A stretch of DNA of 21,634 nucleotides from IMG/VR virus record IMGVR_UViG_3300027631_002180, positions 1 through 21,634 of that record, one strand, 5' to 3'. Under the pieces are notes generated by a model, which ran no database searches, was not told the origin of the DNA, and saw nothing but the letters and a program-made list of their open reading frames with translations. Every line of letters begins with the position of its first letter. Position 1 is the stretch's first letter. The stretch is from a virus. The translations under genes were made by a program, and so were the position numbers. This document shows positions 1 through 11,064 of this stretch, one piece after another.

Positions 1-4842
<4,842 letters not shown>

Positions 4843-4845
4843 TTA

Positions 4846-5172
4846 TTAAACTCCGAAGCTGGAACCGCAACCGCATGTTGATTTTGCGTTGGGATTTGTT
4901 ATACTGAATGTGCTGCCTTGTAGATCTTCTTTGTAATCTATTTCTGCGCCTGTGAGATACTGCATGCTCATTGCATCTACTAATACCTTAACATCGTTGG
5001 TTAGTGGGACTTCAAAATCGTCTTCGTTGACTATTTCGTCAAATGTGAATCCATAACTGAATCCGCTACAGCCGCCACCTTGGACAAATGTACGTAAAGA
5101 TAAGTTTGGATTGTTTTCTTCTAGTAGAAGATCTAGTATTTTTAGTTTGGCAGAATTGGAAATAGTAAGCAT
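4846..5172 (-). CDS. A-type iron-sulfur cluster carrier (IscA/ErpA/HesB family)
   Basis: A 108-residue protein with the family's three invariant cysteines: C35 in [12 protein letters not shown], and C100/C102 in the C-terminal STCGCGSSF. Length matches the family (about 105-115). A-type carriers receive Fe-S clusters from a scaffold and hand them to apo-enzymes in the cytoplasm. I chose ATG at 5172 because AAGGA lies 5 nt upstream and a late promoter lies at 5189-5197; an upstream in-frame TTG (5199) would begin inside that promoter. The stop is 3 nt before the giant structural gene, so the two are probably one late transcript. Which paralogue (ErpA, IscA or SufA) it resembles most cannot be decided by eye. 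Several Fe-S enzymes encoded in this window are plausible clients (inference). Confidence 0.93.
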   Translation of the reverse strand: MLTISNSAKLKILDLLLEENNPNLSLRTFVQGGGCSGFSYGFTFDEIVNEDDFEVPLTNDVKVLVDAMSMQYLTGAEIDYKEDLQGSTFSITNPNAKSTCGCGSSFGV

Positions 5173-5188
5173 AGTGTTCCTTGATATA

Positions 5189-5197
5189 GTATTTATC
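5189..5197 (-). promoter_or_regulatory. T4-type late promoter for the Fe-S carrier / structural operon
   Basis: Reads GATAAATAC on the minus strand and ends 16 nt before the ATG at 5172. The identical 9-mer precedes the tail fibre gene at 9778-9786, and close variants precede other late-type genes here. T4 late promoters are TATAAATA read by the phage sigma factor gp55. Confidence 0.75.
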
Positions 5198-5198
5198 A

Positions 5199-5215
5199 AA
5201 GGTTTTTATAACCTT
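5199..5215. repeat. Inverted repeat in a divergent intergenic region
   Basis: AAGGTT-TTTAT-AACCTT, a perfect 6-bp inverted repeat with a 5-nt loop, between the divergent Fe-S carrier and zinc-ribbon genes. It could be an operator or a small leader hairpin. It is short enough in A+T-rich DNA to be chance. Confidence 0.35.
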
Positions 5216-5226
5216 AATGTAAATAC

Positions 5227-5517
5227 ATGATGTTCATTGGTACAGAATTTCGTCAAACACAATATGTTCGCAGCAGCAATCGCGGCAAACACCACACCTA
5301 TGTTAGAAACAAAACTGTGGTAGTTTTGAAGTGTGATGCGTGTAATACTATTTTTACAAGAGACAAGGGCAACATGGACCCAAACAGATTATCAAACAAT
5401 TTCTATCATGTTTGTGAGCACTGTGATGCCAAGAAGTTTGCTCAATTAAAAGGCGTTGAAAGCAGGAATGTGTGGAGTATGCCCGCCAGTAGCCTCAAGA
5501 CACTAGACCAACTCTAG
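5227..5517 (+). CDS. Small zinc-ribbon protein, conserved phage hypothetical
   Basis: A 96-residue basic protein with two CXXC knuckles, CDAC at about residues 36-39 and CEHC at about 63-66, plus nearby His. This is a treble-clef or zinc-ribbon layout. The stretch GNMDPNRLSNNFYHVC resembles small zinc-binding proteins I have seen in T4-like marine phages, but I know no assigned function; nucleic-acid binding is the default guess. Tandem ATGs at 5227 and 5230 follow an in-frame stop at 5215. No good Shine-Dalgarno is visible, so the exact start is uncertain. The 3' end overlaps the convergent superoxide dismutase gene by 23 bp, which argues against any terminator between them. Confidence 0.75.
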   Translation: MMFIGTEFRQTQYVRSSNRGKHHTYVRNKTVVVLKCDACNTIFTRDKGNMDPNRLSNNFYHVCEHCDAKKFAQLKGVESRNVWSMPASSLKTLDQL

Positions 5518-6028
5518 CACTGATAACGTTCCAATTCATTATTTTCCACTGATTGCTGAGATATGATTTTTTGTCTGCTTGATAATCTAAAGCAAACGCA
5601 TGTTCCCACCAATCAATCAACACTATGATATCCATCCTGATTTCGTGATTTTTAATAGTTTTGATAGAGCCATCACGTGCCAAGTATGCCCACCCACTAC
5701 CCTGTATCTTCATGGCTGTTTTTTCAAATTCTTCTTTGAATTTGTCAAATGCTTTAAAGTGTTTGGTAATAAACTCACCAGCTGATCCACTGGGTTCATT
5801 TGATGCTGTGGGTTTTTGAAACTGAGTAAAGTACAAGTCGTGTAAAAATGCTCCTGCTTCATTGAAGTCAGCATCACCTTCTCCGTCGTTGAACCGAGTC
5901 ACATATGCCTTGTATAACTTGCCATAGTGATACTTGATGGTGTCTTCACTTTTACTGGGCTCCAAGTCATCTTTGGCATAGGGTAACTTGGTTTGGACCA
6001 ATGTCTTGGGTGTTTTACCCTCGTTCAT
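5495..6028 (-). CDS. sodB: Iron-type superoxide dismutase (Fe/Mn SOD family)
   Basis: Converts superoxide to hydrogen peroxide and oxygen. The alpha-hairpin domain (KLPYAKDDLEP, then TIKYHYGK) and the alpha/beta metal domain (QGSGWAYLARDG, then LIDWWEHAFALDY) are both present. Numbering from the ATG at 6028, metal ligands align as H34 (YHYGK), H63 (FLHDLYF), D139 and H143 (DWWEHA). The residue matching Gln69 of E. coli SodB is Gly, and His128 (NHE) fills the position of Mn-SOD Gln146. That pattern is known from mycobacterial Fe-SOD and favours iron. The gateway His30 is replaced by Leu. No signal peptide, so it is cytoplasmic. Start is uncertain: in-frame ATGs at 6061 and 6055 also exist and none has a clear Shine-Dalgarno. 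I prefer 6028 because it gives a normal N-terminal length and leaves room for a promoter. Confidence 0.93.
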   Translation of the reverse strand: MNEGKTPKTLVQTKLPYAKDDLEPSKSEDTIKYHYGKLYKAYVTRFNDGEGDADFNEAGAFLHDLYFTQFQKPTASNEPSGSAGEFITKHFKAFDKFKEEFEKTAMKIQGSGWAYLARDGSIKTIKNHEIRMDIIVLIDWWEHAFALDYQADKKSYLSNQWKIMNWNVISARVGLVS

Positions 6029-6070
6029 GGTGATATGTCGTATAAAATTGTACATAACCATATTTAGCGA

Positions 6071-6079
6071 TATAAATAC
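6071..6079 (+). promoter_or_regulatory. T4-type late promoter for the H1-like gene
   Basis: TATAAATAC, a perfect T4 late core, ends 18 nt before the ATG at 6098, with GGAGG (6083-6087) between. Spacing matches the other late sites in the window. Confidence 0.78.
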
Positions 6080-6097
6080 TCTGGAGGATAATATACC

Positions 6098-6382
6098 ATG
6101 TTAAACGCAATTAAAAAATTATTTGGAATCAACCCATCAGATGCTGCTGTACCAGTAGAGCCAGCAGCTCCTTACAAGATCGATCCATTACCTGCGGGTA
6201 CTGAAGCAGCCATTATAACTACCCCTAATACTGTGGTAGTTGTAGCAGATGCTGTTGTACCAGCTGAGGTTGTTAAAGCAGCGCCTGCTAAACGCGGTCC
6301 AGCTAAGCCAAAAGCAGTTAAACCAGCTGTTGTAAAAGCACCAGCGGCTCCTAAAAAACCACGTGCTACTAAATCAGTTTAA
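6098..6382 (+). CDS. Ala/Pro/Lys-rich histone-H1-like small protein
   Basis: A 94-residue protein. Residues 1-10 are a short amphipathic start (MLNAIKKLFG), about 14-60 are Ala/Pro/Val-rich with few charges, and the last ~35 residues are a basic low-complexity tail built from AK, KP and AP units (for example APAKRGPAKPKAVKPAVVKA). Such tails resemble histone H1 and bacterial H1-like proteins, and they are expected to be disordered and to bind DNA. A strong Shine-Dalgarno (GGAGG, 10 nt upstream) and a perfect late promoter suggest abundant late expression, so a role in genome condensation or packaging is possible (inference). It overlaps the convergent uvsE by 14 bp. Low complexity means similarity to histones may only reflect composition. 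Confidence 0.78.
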   Translation: MLNAIKKLFGINPSDAAVPVEPAAPYKIDPLPAGTEAAIITTPNTVVVVADAVVPAEVVKAAPAKRGPAKPKAVKPAVVKAPAAPKKPRATKSV

Positions 6383-7391
6383 GTTCTACAGCCCGGTTGT
6401 ACACTTGGGCACTGGATAAATTCTTGCCCTTGCTTTCGCACATGATGTCAAAGTGTTCCCAGAAGCTGAGAGCCCAGTCAGTCACAGGTTGATTCCAATA
6501 CCAGTCACTGTGTGCCCGCATCTTTTGTTTTTTGTAGCCTGCAGCCAGCAGTGCCGCATGGTCTGGTAACACATCAACGGGATGATCAATCAGCACATCT
6601 TCTCTACTCACACTGTAATGGCACACTGGCCTTACACCGCGCCACGAATCAATAATACGTTTGACTCTATCGTCTGTGGGGTGAATATATTCCCCAGTGC
6701 GAATCCAGTGATGGTGAATATCCAACACTAGCGCACAATGATCCACTAGCTCAATGCTGCTATCCACACCCCAACAATTTTCATCATTCTCGATGGTAAT
6801 ACAATTACGAGCTTCTGGACTCAGTTTGGTTAGCGTTTCTTTGATTCCTTCTGGACCACGCTTGCCTGAGATATGCACATTGATCTTCATGTCTTGGAAT
6901 GTTTTGCCAAATCCCATCCAACGGGCCATGTCAGCATGATATTCAAATTCTTCAATGCTACGTTCCACAATGCCGGGATTTTCACTGGCCAACACACAGA
7001 ACTGTCCAGGATGAAAACTGATACGCACATCATGTTTGCGAGCAGCTTCGCCCACTGGGGCAAATATCCGTTCGCAATGCCGTTGTTGGTCTGGCTGTTG
7101 CCACCATGTAATCCAATCTTTTTCTGTGTATCCACTCAGCATTTCTGATCCAATACGCATCATTCTGCGTTCAGCAGGCAACTGTGCCACACGTTCAATC
7201 ATCTTCACAGCGGCGCTGGTGTTGTGATTCATCAGGTCATATTGACGCTGTTCAGATTCCAGCGGATGTTCACGAAGCCACCGCATGGTGGTACTGCGAC
7301 CATTCAGCACCCTGTTGTCGGCATTTACTTTCATACCTCGTACTTCGGAGGCATCATCTAGCCATTTACAAGCGTAACCAATTCGTTTCAT
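6369..7391 (-). CDS. uvsE: UV-damage endonuclease UvsE/UvdE (TIM-barrel AP-endonuclease-like)
   Basis: A 340-residue protein of the UVDE family, which nicks DNA 5' of UV photoproducts (pyrimidine dimers, 6-4 products) and abasic sites to start alternative excision repair. Metal-binding and catalytic positions are visible in order, numbering from ATG 7391: H127 (SFHPGQF), H173 (NVHISG), E201 (ITIENDE), D224 with following His (LDIHHHW), H258 (CHYS), H294 (AHSDWYW) and E319 (CESKGKN). The N-terminus (RIGYACKW) is typical of the family. ATG 7391 is preferred over an in-frame TTG at 7400. No Shine-Dalgarno is visible. A strong sigma70-type promoter with an embedded inverted repeat sits directly upstream, implying early and possibly repressible expression. 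The 3' end overlaps the H1-like gene on the other strand. Confidence 0.95.
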   Translation of the reverse strand: MKRIGYACKWLDDASEVRGMKVNADNRVLNGRSTTMRWLREHPLESEQRQYDLMNHNTSAAVKMIERVAQLPAERRMMRIGSEMLSGYTEKDWITWWQQPDQQRHCERIFAPVGEAARKHDVRISFHPGQFCVLASENPGIVERSIEEFEYHADMARWMGFGKTFQDMKINVHISGKRGPEGIKETLTKLSPEARNCITIENDENCWGVDSSIELVDHCALVLDIHHHWIRTGEYIHPTDDRVKRIIDSWRGVRPVCHYSVSREDVLIDHPVDVLPDHAALLAAGYKKQKMRAHSDWYWNQPVTDWALSFWEHFDIMCESKGKNLSSAQVYNRAVELKLI

Positions 7392-7410
7392 AATACACAA
7401 TCAATAAAAA

Positions 7411-7440
7411 TGGACATGTTATATTATAACACCATGTCCA
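7411..7440. promoter_or_regulatory. Inverted-repeat operator candidate over the uvsE -10 element
   Basis: Perfect 8-bp arms TGGACATG (7411-7418) and CATGTCCA (7433-7440) flank 14 nt containing the -10 box. Inside, GTTATA-T-TATAAC (7418-7430) is a second near-concentric palindrome. Placement on the -10 is what a repressor site would show; no regulator can be named. Confidence 0.5.
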
Positions 7441-7451
7441 TCCACAGTCAA
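7423..7451 (-). promoter_or_regulatory. Sigma70-type promoter for uvsE
   Basis: On the minus strand: TTGACT (7451-7446), 17-nt spacer, TATAAT (7428-7423). Expected start of transcription is near 7416, about 25 nt before the ATG. Same design as the promoters at 8229-8257 and 11032-11060. Confidence 0.8.
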
Positions 7452-7459
7452 CTTGTTGT

Positions 7460-7651
7460 TCACCAATGTCTAATCACGTTTGCAATAATAAAACAACAGG
7501 TAACACTGTGAAGTAACACCCAAAAAGTTTTAAGGAATAATGCAATCCTTGCTTCTCTCAAAGTAAGAATTGGCACGTCTGGTCGATCACTGTCCGAGCT
7601 TCCCATCAAATGACCAGTTGCTCTGGCCCAAACTCGTTCTAAACTATTCAA
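7460..7651 (-). CDS. Small membrane protein, conserved-looking phage hypothetical
   Basis: A 63-residue protein: a polar N-terminal half (to about residue 35), then one hydrophobic helix (about 38-60, including FWVLLHSVTCCFIIANVI) ending in RHW, so a single-pass inner-membrane protein with the C-terminus at the helix end. The start is TTG at 7651, overlapping the QueD-like stop as TTGA, with GAGGA 9 nt upstream inside that gene. The ribosome site and overlap argue for a real, translationally coupled gene. I recall similar short 'IIANxxxHW' proteins in T4-like phages but cannot assign a function; a lysis or membrane-stress role would be a guess. Confidence 0.65.
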   Translation of the reverse strand: MNSLERVWARATGHLMGSSDSDRPDVPILTLREARIALFLKTFWVLLHSVTCCFIIANVIRHW

Positions 7652-8154
7652 CTTAGCAAATCCTCATTCCACTCTCTGTGTCCTTCACGGAATGCCATAT
7701 TGGCCTGTGTCTCACGTACTTCTACCTTGTAACACCAAAGACGAGCTGCTTCTCCTGGTCCCCACATTTCTGGAATGTAAACACCATTCACATACTTGTA
7801 CAGCATGTCGCTGAGTCCTTCACAACCCAAACGTGGCAGTATTACTACCTTGGCCATTTTCTTTTCTTGTAGCAGTTTATATGTGGCCATTTCTGGATCA
7901 TCTTCTGCCACAATAAGTGTGTGGTCAAATTGATCTTCCAGTGTCTTTTTGAGTTCTTTTAGGCCACCATAATCAGCAGCCCAATTACGAACATCTAAGT
8001 CGTTTGTTCCAAAATAGAACTTCATGCTGAAGCTGTAGCCATGAATTAGATTACAGTGGCTATCACTACGCCATTGTCTGTAAGCACATGGAAATGCGTC
8101 CACGTATTCTTTTGTGCTTTGATACTTGTATACTACTGGTTGTAAATTTGCCAT
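7648..8154 (-). CDS. queD: QueD / 6-pyruvoyl-tetrahydropterin synthase family protein, variant zinc site
   Basis: A 168-residue T-fold protein. The family converts dihydroneopterin triphosphate to 6-carboxy-tetrahydropterin (QueD, towards preQ0 and queuosine or 7-deazaguanine DNA bases) or pyruvoyl-tetrahydropterin. Seen: catalytic Cys34 in SHCNLIHGY, D77/H78 in FDHTL, the substrate-anchoring Glu148 in VRETQ, and Glu112 in CEGLS. Of the three zinc histidines of canonical QueD, only H38 is clear. The AAH position reads A-Y25 and the HGH motif reads HGY40. So this is a divergent branch whose metal site or activity may differ. AGGAG lies 6 nt upstream of the ATG, and a sigma70-type promoter lies at 8229-8257. 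The downstream small membrane gene is coupled. The 105-nt upstream gap holds only this promoter and a leader. Confidence 0.85.
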   Translation of the reverse strand: MANLQPVVYKYQSTKEYVDAFPCAYRQWRSDSHCNLIHGYSFSMKFYFGTNDLDVRNWAADYGGLKELKKTLEDQFDHTLIVAEDDPEMATYKLLQEKKMAKVVILPRLGCEGLSDMLYKYVNGVYIPEMWGPGEAARLWCYKVEVRETQANMAFREGHREWNEDLLS

Positions 8155-8228
8155 TGTTATCTCCTAAGATTAAGCAATGGCATGCAGAGTTTATATTGCG
8201 GGATGAATGCCTAAGTCCGCATAAGTTA

Positions 8229-8257
8229 ATTGTATAGATTTATTTAGACAAAGTCAA
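8229..8257 (-). promoter_or_regulatory. Sigma70-type promoter for the QueD-like operon
   Basis: On the minus strand: TTGACT (8257-8252), 17-nt spacer, TACAAT (8234-8229). It begins just past the tail fibre stop (8260) and gives a leader of about 70 nt. The leader contains a weak GCGG...CCGC stem but no recognisable riboswitch. Confidence 0.7.
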
Positions 8258-8259
8258 TG

Positions 8260-9756
8260 TTATTGGCTACCAATCCGACCAAACCCTGCCCATTGTCCTG
8301 GTGTGCCTTCTGTCACGCACACCCATCCGATATAACTGTCTGTACCTGGATTTGTATTCCAGCAAATGTCACCCTTGTTGAAATAATGATGAGCCTCAGT
8401 GGGCGCACTGTGTCCTGAAGTAAATCGTTTACCTCCAATGCTGACATCACCGTTTACACTGAATTGTAAACTTGGATCTGGATTATTGATGTTCACACTC
8501 AGCGGACCAAAAACTTTTACAGGTTTTGATTGTGCCAGTTTTGTTCCTATTGTAATTTGTGTTGAATCTCCAAATAAGATTGGAACCTCACCAACTCCAA
8601 TAGTCATCTCTGTTGAGTTGTATAATCCGTTTGGCATCAAACGAGTAGTGCCAACTTGAACGCCAGCCGTAAAAGATCCACGCTCCGCATCAAGCGAATT
8701 GGTTATGGTATTACCTGAAACTGTTACATTATCTAATACACCCACTGATGTTAAACTACTATGTGTTACAGATGCACCTAGTGTGTTTTCACTCAGCGCA
8801 AGAGCATTATTGATATAATAAGATTTACCAGAGCCAAGGTCAATGTTTTCACTGGACCACAATCGAGTTGGCCCGCTCATCATTACAAGTTGTGCAGAAA
8901 ATGTTGGGTCTGTCCAAGCCAACCCCAAACCAAACGCACTCGTGTCTCTAGTACCCGAGAACTGTAGCGGATGTGTTCTATCAATTCTGTTGTCTGTCAC
9001 AACACTTCCGGCATTGATGACACCATACACATTCAACACGCCGCCGCCGTGTACCGGATCTCCAACGTTGACTTCCCCACTGTTTTTAATAGTGACACGG
9101 GGAATGTTGTCTGTGGTAATGGTTAAGTCATGGCAACTGACAGTTCCAAAACTACCAACGCCAATGCTAGGACTACCAATGCCAAGTTCAACGTTATTTT
9201 CAATAATGGTAATAGCTGAGCTGGGATCTTCTGTACCTATTCCTAACTTATTGAAATTGGTGTTAAAAAATGCAAATTCACCAATGCTTACATCACCGGA
9301 AACATTTAGTTTTGACAGTGTACCCACGCTGGTTAAACGACTGCTGGTGATGCCGCCGCCCAATGCTGTTGCACTGATTACTGGAATATTATCAATGCTA
9401 TAAGTGGAATTTGCAGAAATATCCAGATTGGCATTTGTCCATAGACGGTTTCCTAACCGGTACGCCAGTTGTGTTTGTCCAACACCGTGAGTCCAGCTGA
9501 AACCCTTTCCGTTTAATTCGCTTTCGGTGTTGTAAATCCAATCACCAACACTGGCTAGATTGCCGTTATCTGTAACTAAATTCTTAACATTGATAGTTTC
9601 AGCTTCAATAGTTCCAGCAACTGATAAGTTCTGGTTTATGCGAACATTGCCTGCAACGTTGATTGCGCCGGCATGTTGTACATCTCCGCGGGTGTTTAAC
9701 AGCGTTAAATCTGCTATTGCAACGGTTGTATCTTGGATATCAAATAGTTTAGACAT
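8260..9756 (-). CDS. Tail fibre / receptor-binding-type structural protein
   Basis: A 498-residue beta-rich protein, poor in Cys and rich in Gly, Ser, Asn and Thr. N-terminal repeats of the type 'GNVRINQNLSVAGTIEAETINVKNL' (shown in part) resemble triple-beta fibre shafts. Two copies of a ~65-residue module (about 85-150 and 278-345) follow. The C-terminus (about 459-495: YFNKGDICWN, then GWVCVTEGTPGQW.GFG) matches the end found on many phage tail fibres and spikes. The ATG at 9756 is chosen over an in-frame ATG at 9789 because the late promoter GATAAATAC begins right after the latter and a GAGAG ribosome site lies before the former. It follows the 399-residue gene on the same strand, but with its own late promoter. 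Confidence 0.85.
   Translation of the reverse strand: MSKLFDIQDTTVAIADLTLLNTRGDVQHAGAINVAGNVRINQNLSVAGTIEAETINVKNLVTDNGNLASVGDWIYNTESELNGKGFSWTHGVGQTQLAYRLGNRLWTNANLDISANSTYSIDNIPVISATALGGGITSSRLTSVGTLSKLNVSGDVSIGEFAFFNTNFNKLGIGTEDPSSAITIIENNVELGIGSPSIGVGSFGTVSCHDLTITTDNIPRVTIKNSGEVNVGDPVHGGGVLNVYGVINAGSVVTDNRIDRTHPLQFSGTRDTSAFGLGLAWTDPTFSAQLVMMSGPTRLWSSENIDLGSGKSYYINNALALSENTLGASVTHSSLTSVGVLDNVTVSGNTITNSLDAERGSFTAGVQVGTTRLMPNGLYNSTEMTIGVGEVPILFGDSTQITIGTKLAQSKPVKVFGPLSVNINNPDPSLQFSVNGDVSIGGKRFTSGHSAPTEAHHYFNKGDICWNTNPGTDSYIGWVCVTEGTPGQWAGFGRIGSQ
8707..9504 (-). repeat. Internal duplication in the tail fibre
   Basis: Two diverged copies of one protein module, about 9295-9504 and 8707-8925. 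Shared landmarks in order: G(F/L)xWT, an (N/T)RLW motif, N(L/I)D(I/L), xYxI(D/N)N, ALGG/TLGA and SxLTSVGxL followed by a VSG strand. This marks a duplicated fibre-shaft domain. Confidence 0.7.
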
Positions 9757-9777
9757 AGATAAAGTACTCTCTTTGGA

Positions 9778-9786
9778 GTATTTATC
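9778..9786 (-). promoter_or_regulatory. T4-type late promoter for the tail fibre
   Basis: GATAAATAC on the minus strand, 21 nt before the ATG at 9756 and identical to the site at 5189-5197. Confidence 0.75.
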
Positions 9787-9800
9787 CATGTTTTGATTGC

Positions 9801-11000
9801 TTACTGTACTTTAAGTAGGATTGTGTCTTCACCAATACGCCCATTCATCTTGGTGTCTGTGGCATTGATATCCTCTAAGAACTTGCGTAGAGCAATCTTG
9901 CCTGCTGACTTGAACTCTTTGAGTTTGTCTTCTGGCTTGCGAATAGTCTTTTGCACACTTTTAAACTCGTCAAAGTTGGTAATTGTGGTGCCTTTGACAT
10001 TCAGCGTGTTGAACTCACTGGCCACGTACTTGCCCAACTTGCGGGTTTTGGTGTTGAAAATCCACAATTCTCCAGCACCAATGATATCAGTGGGGTTAAT
10101 ACTCACAAGTTTTAGAGGCTCGTTGGTTTTCATAAACTTGAGTTTGGCCACAAGTTTTTCCTTGCTCACAGCTTTGGTCTTACGTGGAGCACGATTAACT
10201 TTGGCTTCTTGAGCCAGCATGTCGCAAGCCATTGCAATTTCTTGATAGAACACAATCATATTTTTAACTTGCTTACGGCTGCGGTGACTGTAGCCTTCTC
10301 GCAATTGATCGTCAGCTTTGCCACTAGCAAGTTCCAACAGCTCATTCAAATCACGCTCGTAAAAACCTTTGATAATACGTGCATGAGCAGCTTTAACTTC
10401 TTTGCCTTTCAGCAAGTTCAGCATCTTAAATGCTTTTGGATCAAAGTTTTCTGGATCAGTTTGAAAACTTTCAATAGCGTCTTCAATTTCCTCAGTCATA
10501 CGCATTGCACTTTCGCGCACACGCTCTTGAATAGTTGGCTGAACCGCTGTACTTTTAACTTCCACAACCGCAGCTTCGTCTATGTCGTCTTTGCCTTGCT
10601 CAACAATTTGAACAATTTCATTACGCAACCAAGCAGTGGTATCACGGCCCTTGTTAAAATCTTCACGCACAGCTGGCATACCACGCAGCAAACAACTTGC
10701 AATGGCACCCATGGTGATGTTGGTACGATTATCTTTGGTACGTTTGTAAGCAGCAATGTCTTCTTTGGTGCAACCAATATTAGTCATCCACTTGACAACT
10801 GCTGGCTTCAAATCCTTACCGCTGAACTCCATGCGGTAGTAGCTCATGGCACTGTGAAAGTGACGCAAGAATTGGTCAGTGTTCATATCTTCGCAAGTGT
10901 CCCATTTCGGACTGTAGTCCTTTTTGGCATTCTCGCGAACAGTCACACTGGTGACTTTTTTTGCTTTGGGTTTGATCTTTACGCCTGCTACTGTAGCCAT
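9801..11000 (-). CDS. Conserved T4-like phage protein of unknown function (399 residues)
   Basis: A soluble, highly charged protein with no signal peptide or membrane helix. The N-terminus (1-30) is basic. About residues 150-250 are helical and charged, including LREGYSHRSRKQVKN. The C-terminal ~110 residues hold the strongest landmarks: LVSINPTDIIGAGELWIFNT, KGTTI.NFD, SVQKTIRKPEDKLKEF and a final NGRIGEDTILLKV. I recognise this C-terminal pattern from uncharacterised proteins common in T4-like cyano/pelagic phages; I know no experimental role. AGGAG lies 6 nt upstream of the ATG, and a near-perfect sigma70-type promoter stands 32-60 nt upstream. Expression is therefore likely early and strong, arguing against a virion role. 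DNA or RNA binding would fit its charge but is unproven. Confidence 0.85.
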   Translation of the reverse strand: MATVAGVKIKPKAKKVTSVTVRENAKKDYSPKWDTCEDMNTDQFLRHFHSAMSYYRMEFSGKDLKPAVVKWMTNIGCTKEDIAAYKRTKDNRTNITMGAIASCLLRGMPAVREDFNKGRDTTAWLRNEIVQIVEQGKDDIDEAAVVEVKSTAVQPTIQERVRESAMRMTEEIEDAIESFQTDPENFDPKAFKMLNLLKGKEVKAAHARIIKGFYERDLNELLELASGKADDQLREGYSHRSRKQVKNMIVFYQEIAMACDMLAQEAKVNRAPRKTKAVSKEKLVAKLKFMKTNEPLKLVSINPTDIIGAGELWIFNTKTRKLGKYVASEFNTLNVKGTTITNFDEFKSVQKTIRKPEDKLKEFKSAGKIALRKFLEDINATDTKMNGRIGEDTILLKVQ

Positions 11001-11031
11001 TTTCTGCTCCTAGTTTGTTAAACAATAATGT

Positions 11032-11060
11032 ATTATAGCACCTATTTACATTCAAGTCAA
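11032..11060 (-). promoter_or_regulatory. Sigma70-type promoter for the 399-residue gene
   Basis: On the minus strand: TTGACT (11060-11055), exactly 17 nt, TATAAT (11037-11032), about 31 nt before the ATG at 11000. One mismatch from the E. coli consensus overall. Confidence 0.82.
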
Positions 11061-11064
11061 ATAT

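Noticed and set aside
5219-5226. GTAAATAC as a late promoter for the zinc-ribbon gene
   Set aside because: It abuts the ATG at 5227, so transcription would start inside the gene; no room for a leader.
6060-6067. CTAAATAT as a late promoter for superoxide dismutase
   Set aside because: It matches the late core poorly and its distance to the preferred ATG (31 nt) is outside the 16-21 nt seen at the other sites.
4846-7391. A bacterial chromosomal origin for the stress genes (Fe-S carrier, SOD, UvsE)
   Set aside because: They are embedded between phage structural genes, use phage late promoters in part, and overlap phage-type small genes.
6754-7393. Overlapping frames on both strands within uvsE
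   Set aside because: UvsE's catalytic residues are all in one frame; the others are short shadows.
8155-8228. preQ1-type riboswitch in the QueD-like leader
   Set aside because: Only a 4-bp GCGG/CCGC stem is visible; the short C-rich loop and A-rich tail of preQ1 riboswitches are not present.
8399-9403. Plus-strand frames opposite the tail fibre (86 and 186 codons)
   Set aside because: They are antisense to a clear fibre gene with recognisable modules, have Pro/Leu/Val-rich shadow composition, and lack start signals.
9754-9789. ATG at 9789 as the tail fibre start
   Set aside because: The late promoter GATAAATAC begins immediately after it, so transcripts would lack this codon; ATG 9756 has a ribosome site.
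10209-11021. A 270-codon plus-strand frame opposite the 399-residue gene, together with 9793-10212
   Set aside because: The minus-strand gene has a strong promoter, a ribosome site and conserved motifs; the plus-strand product is Phe/His/Thr-rich shadow sequence.
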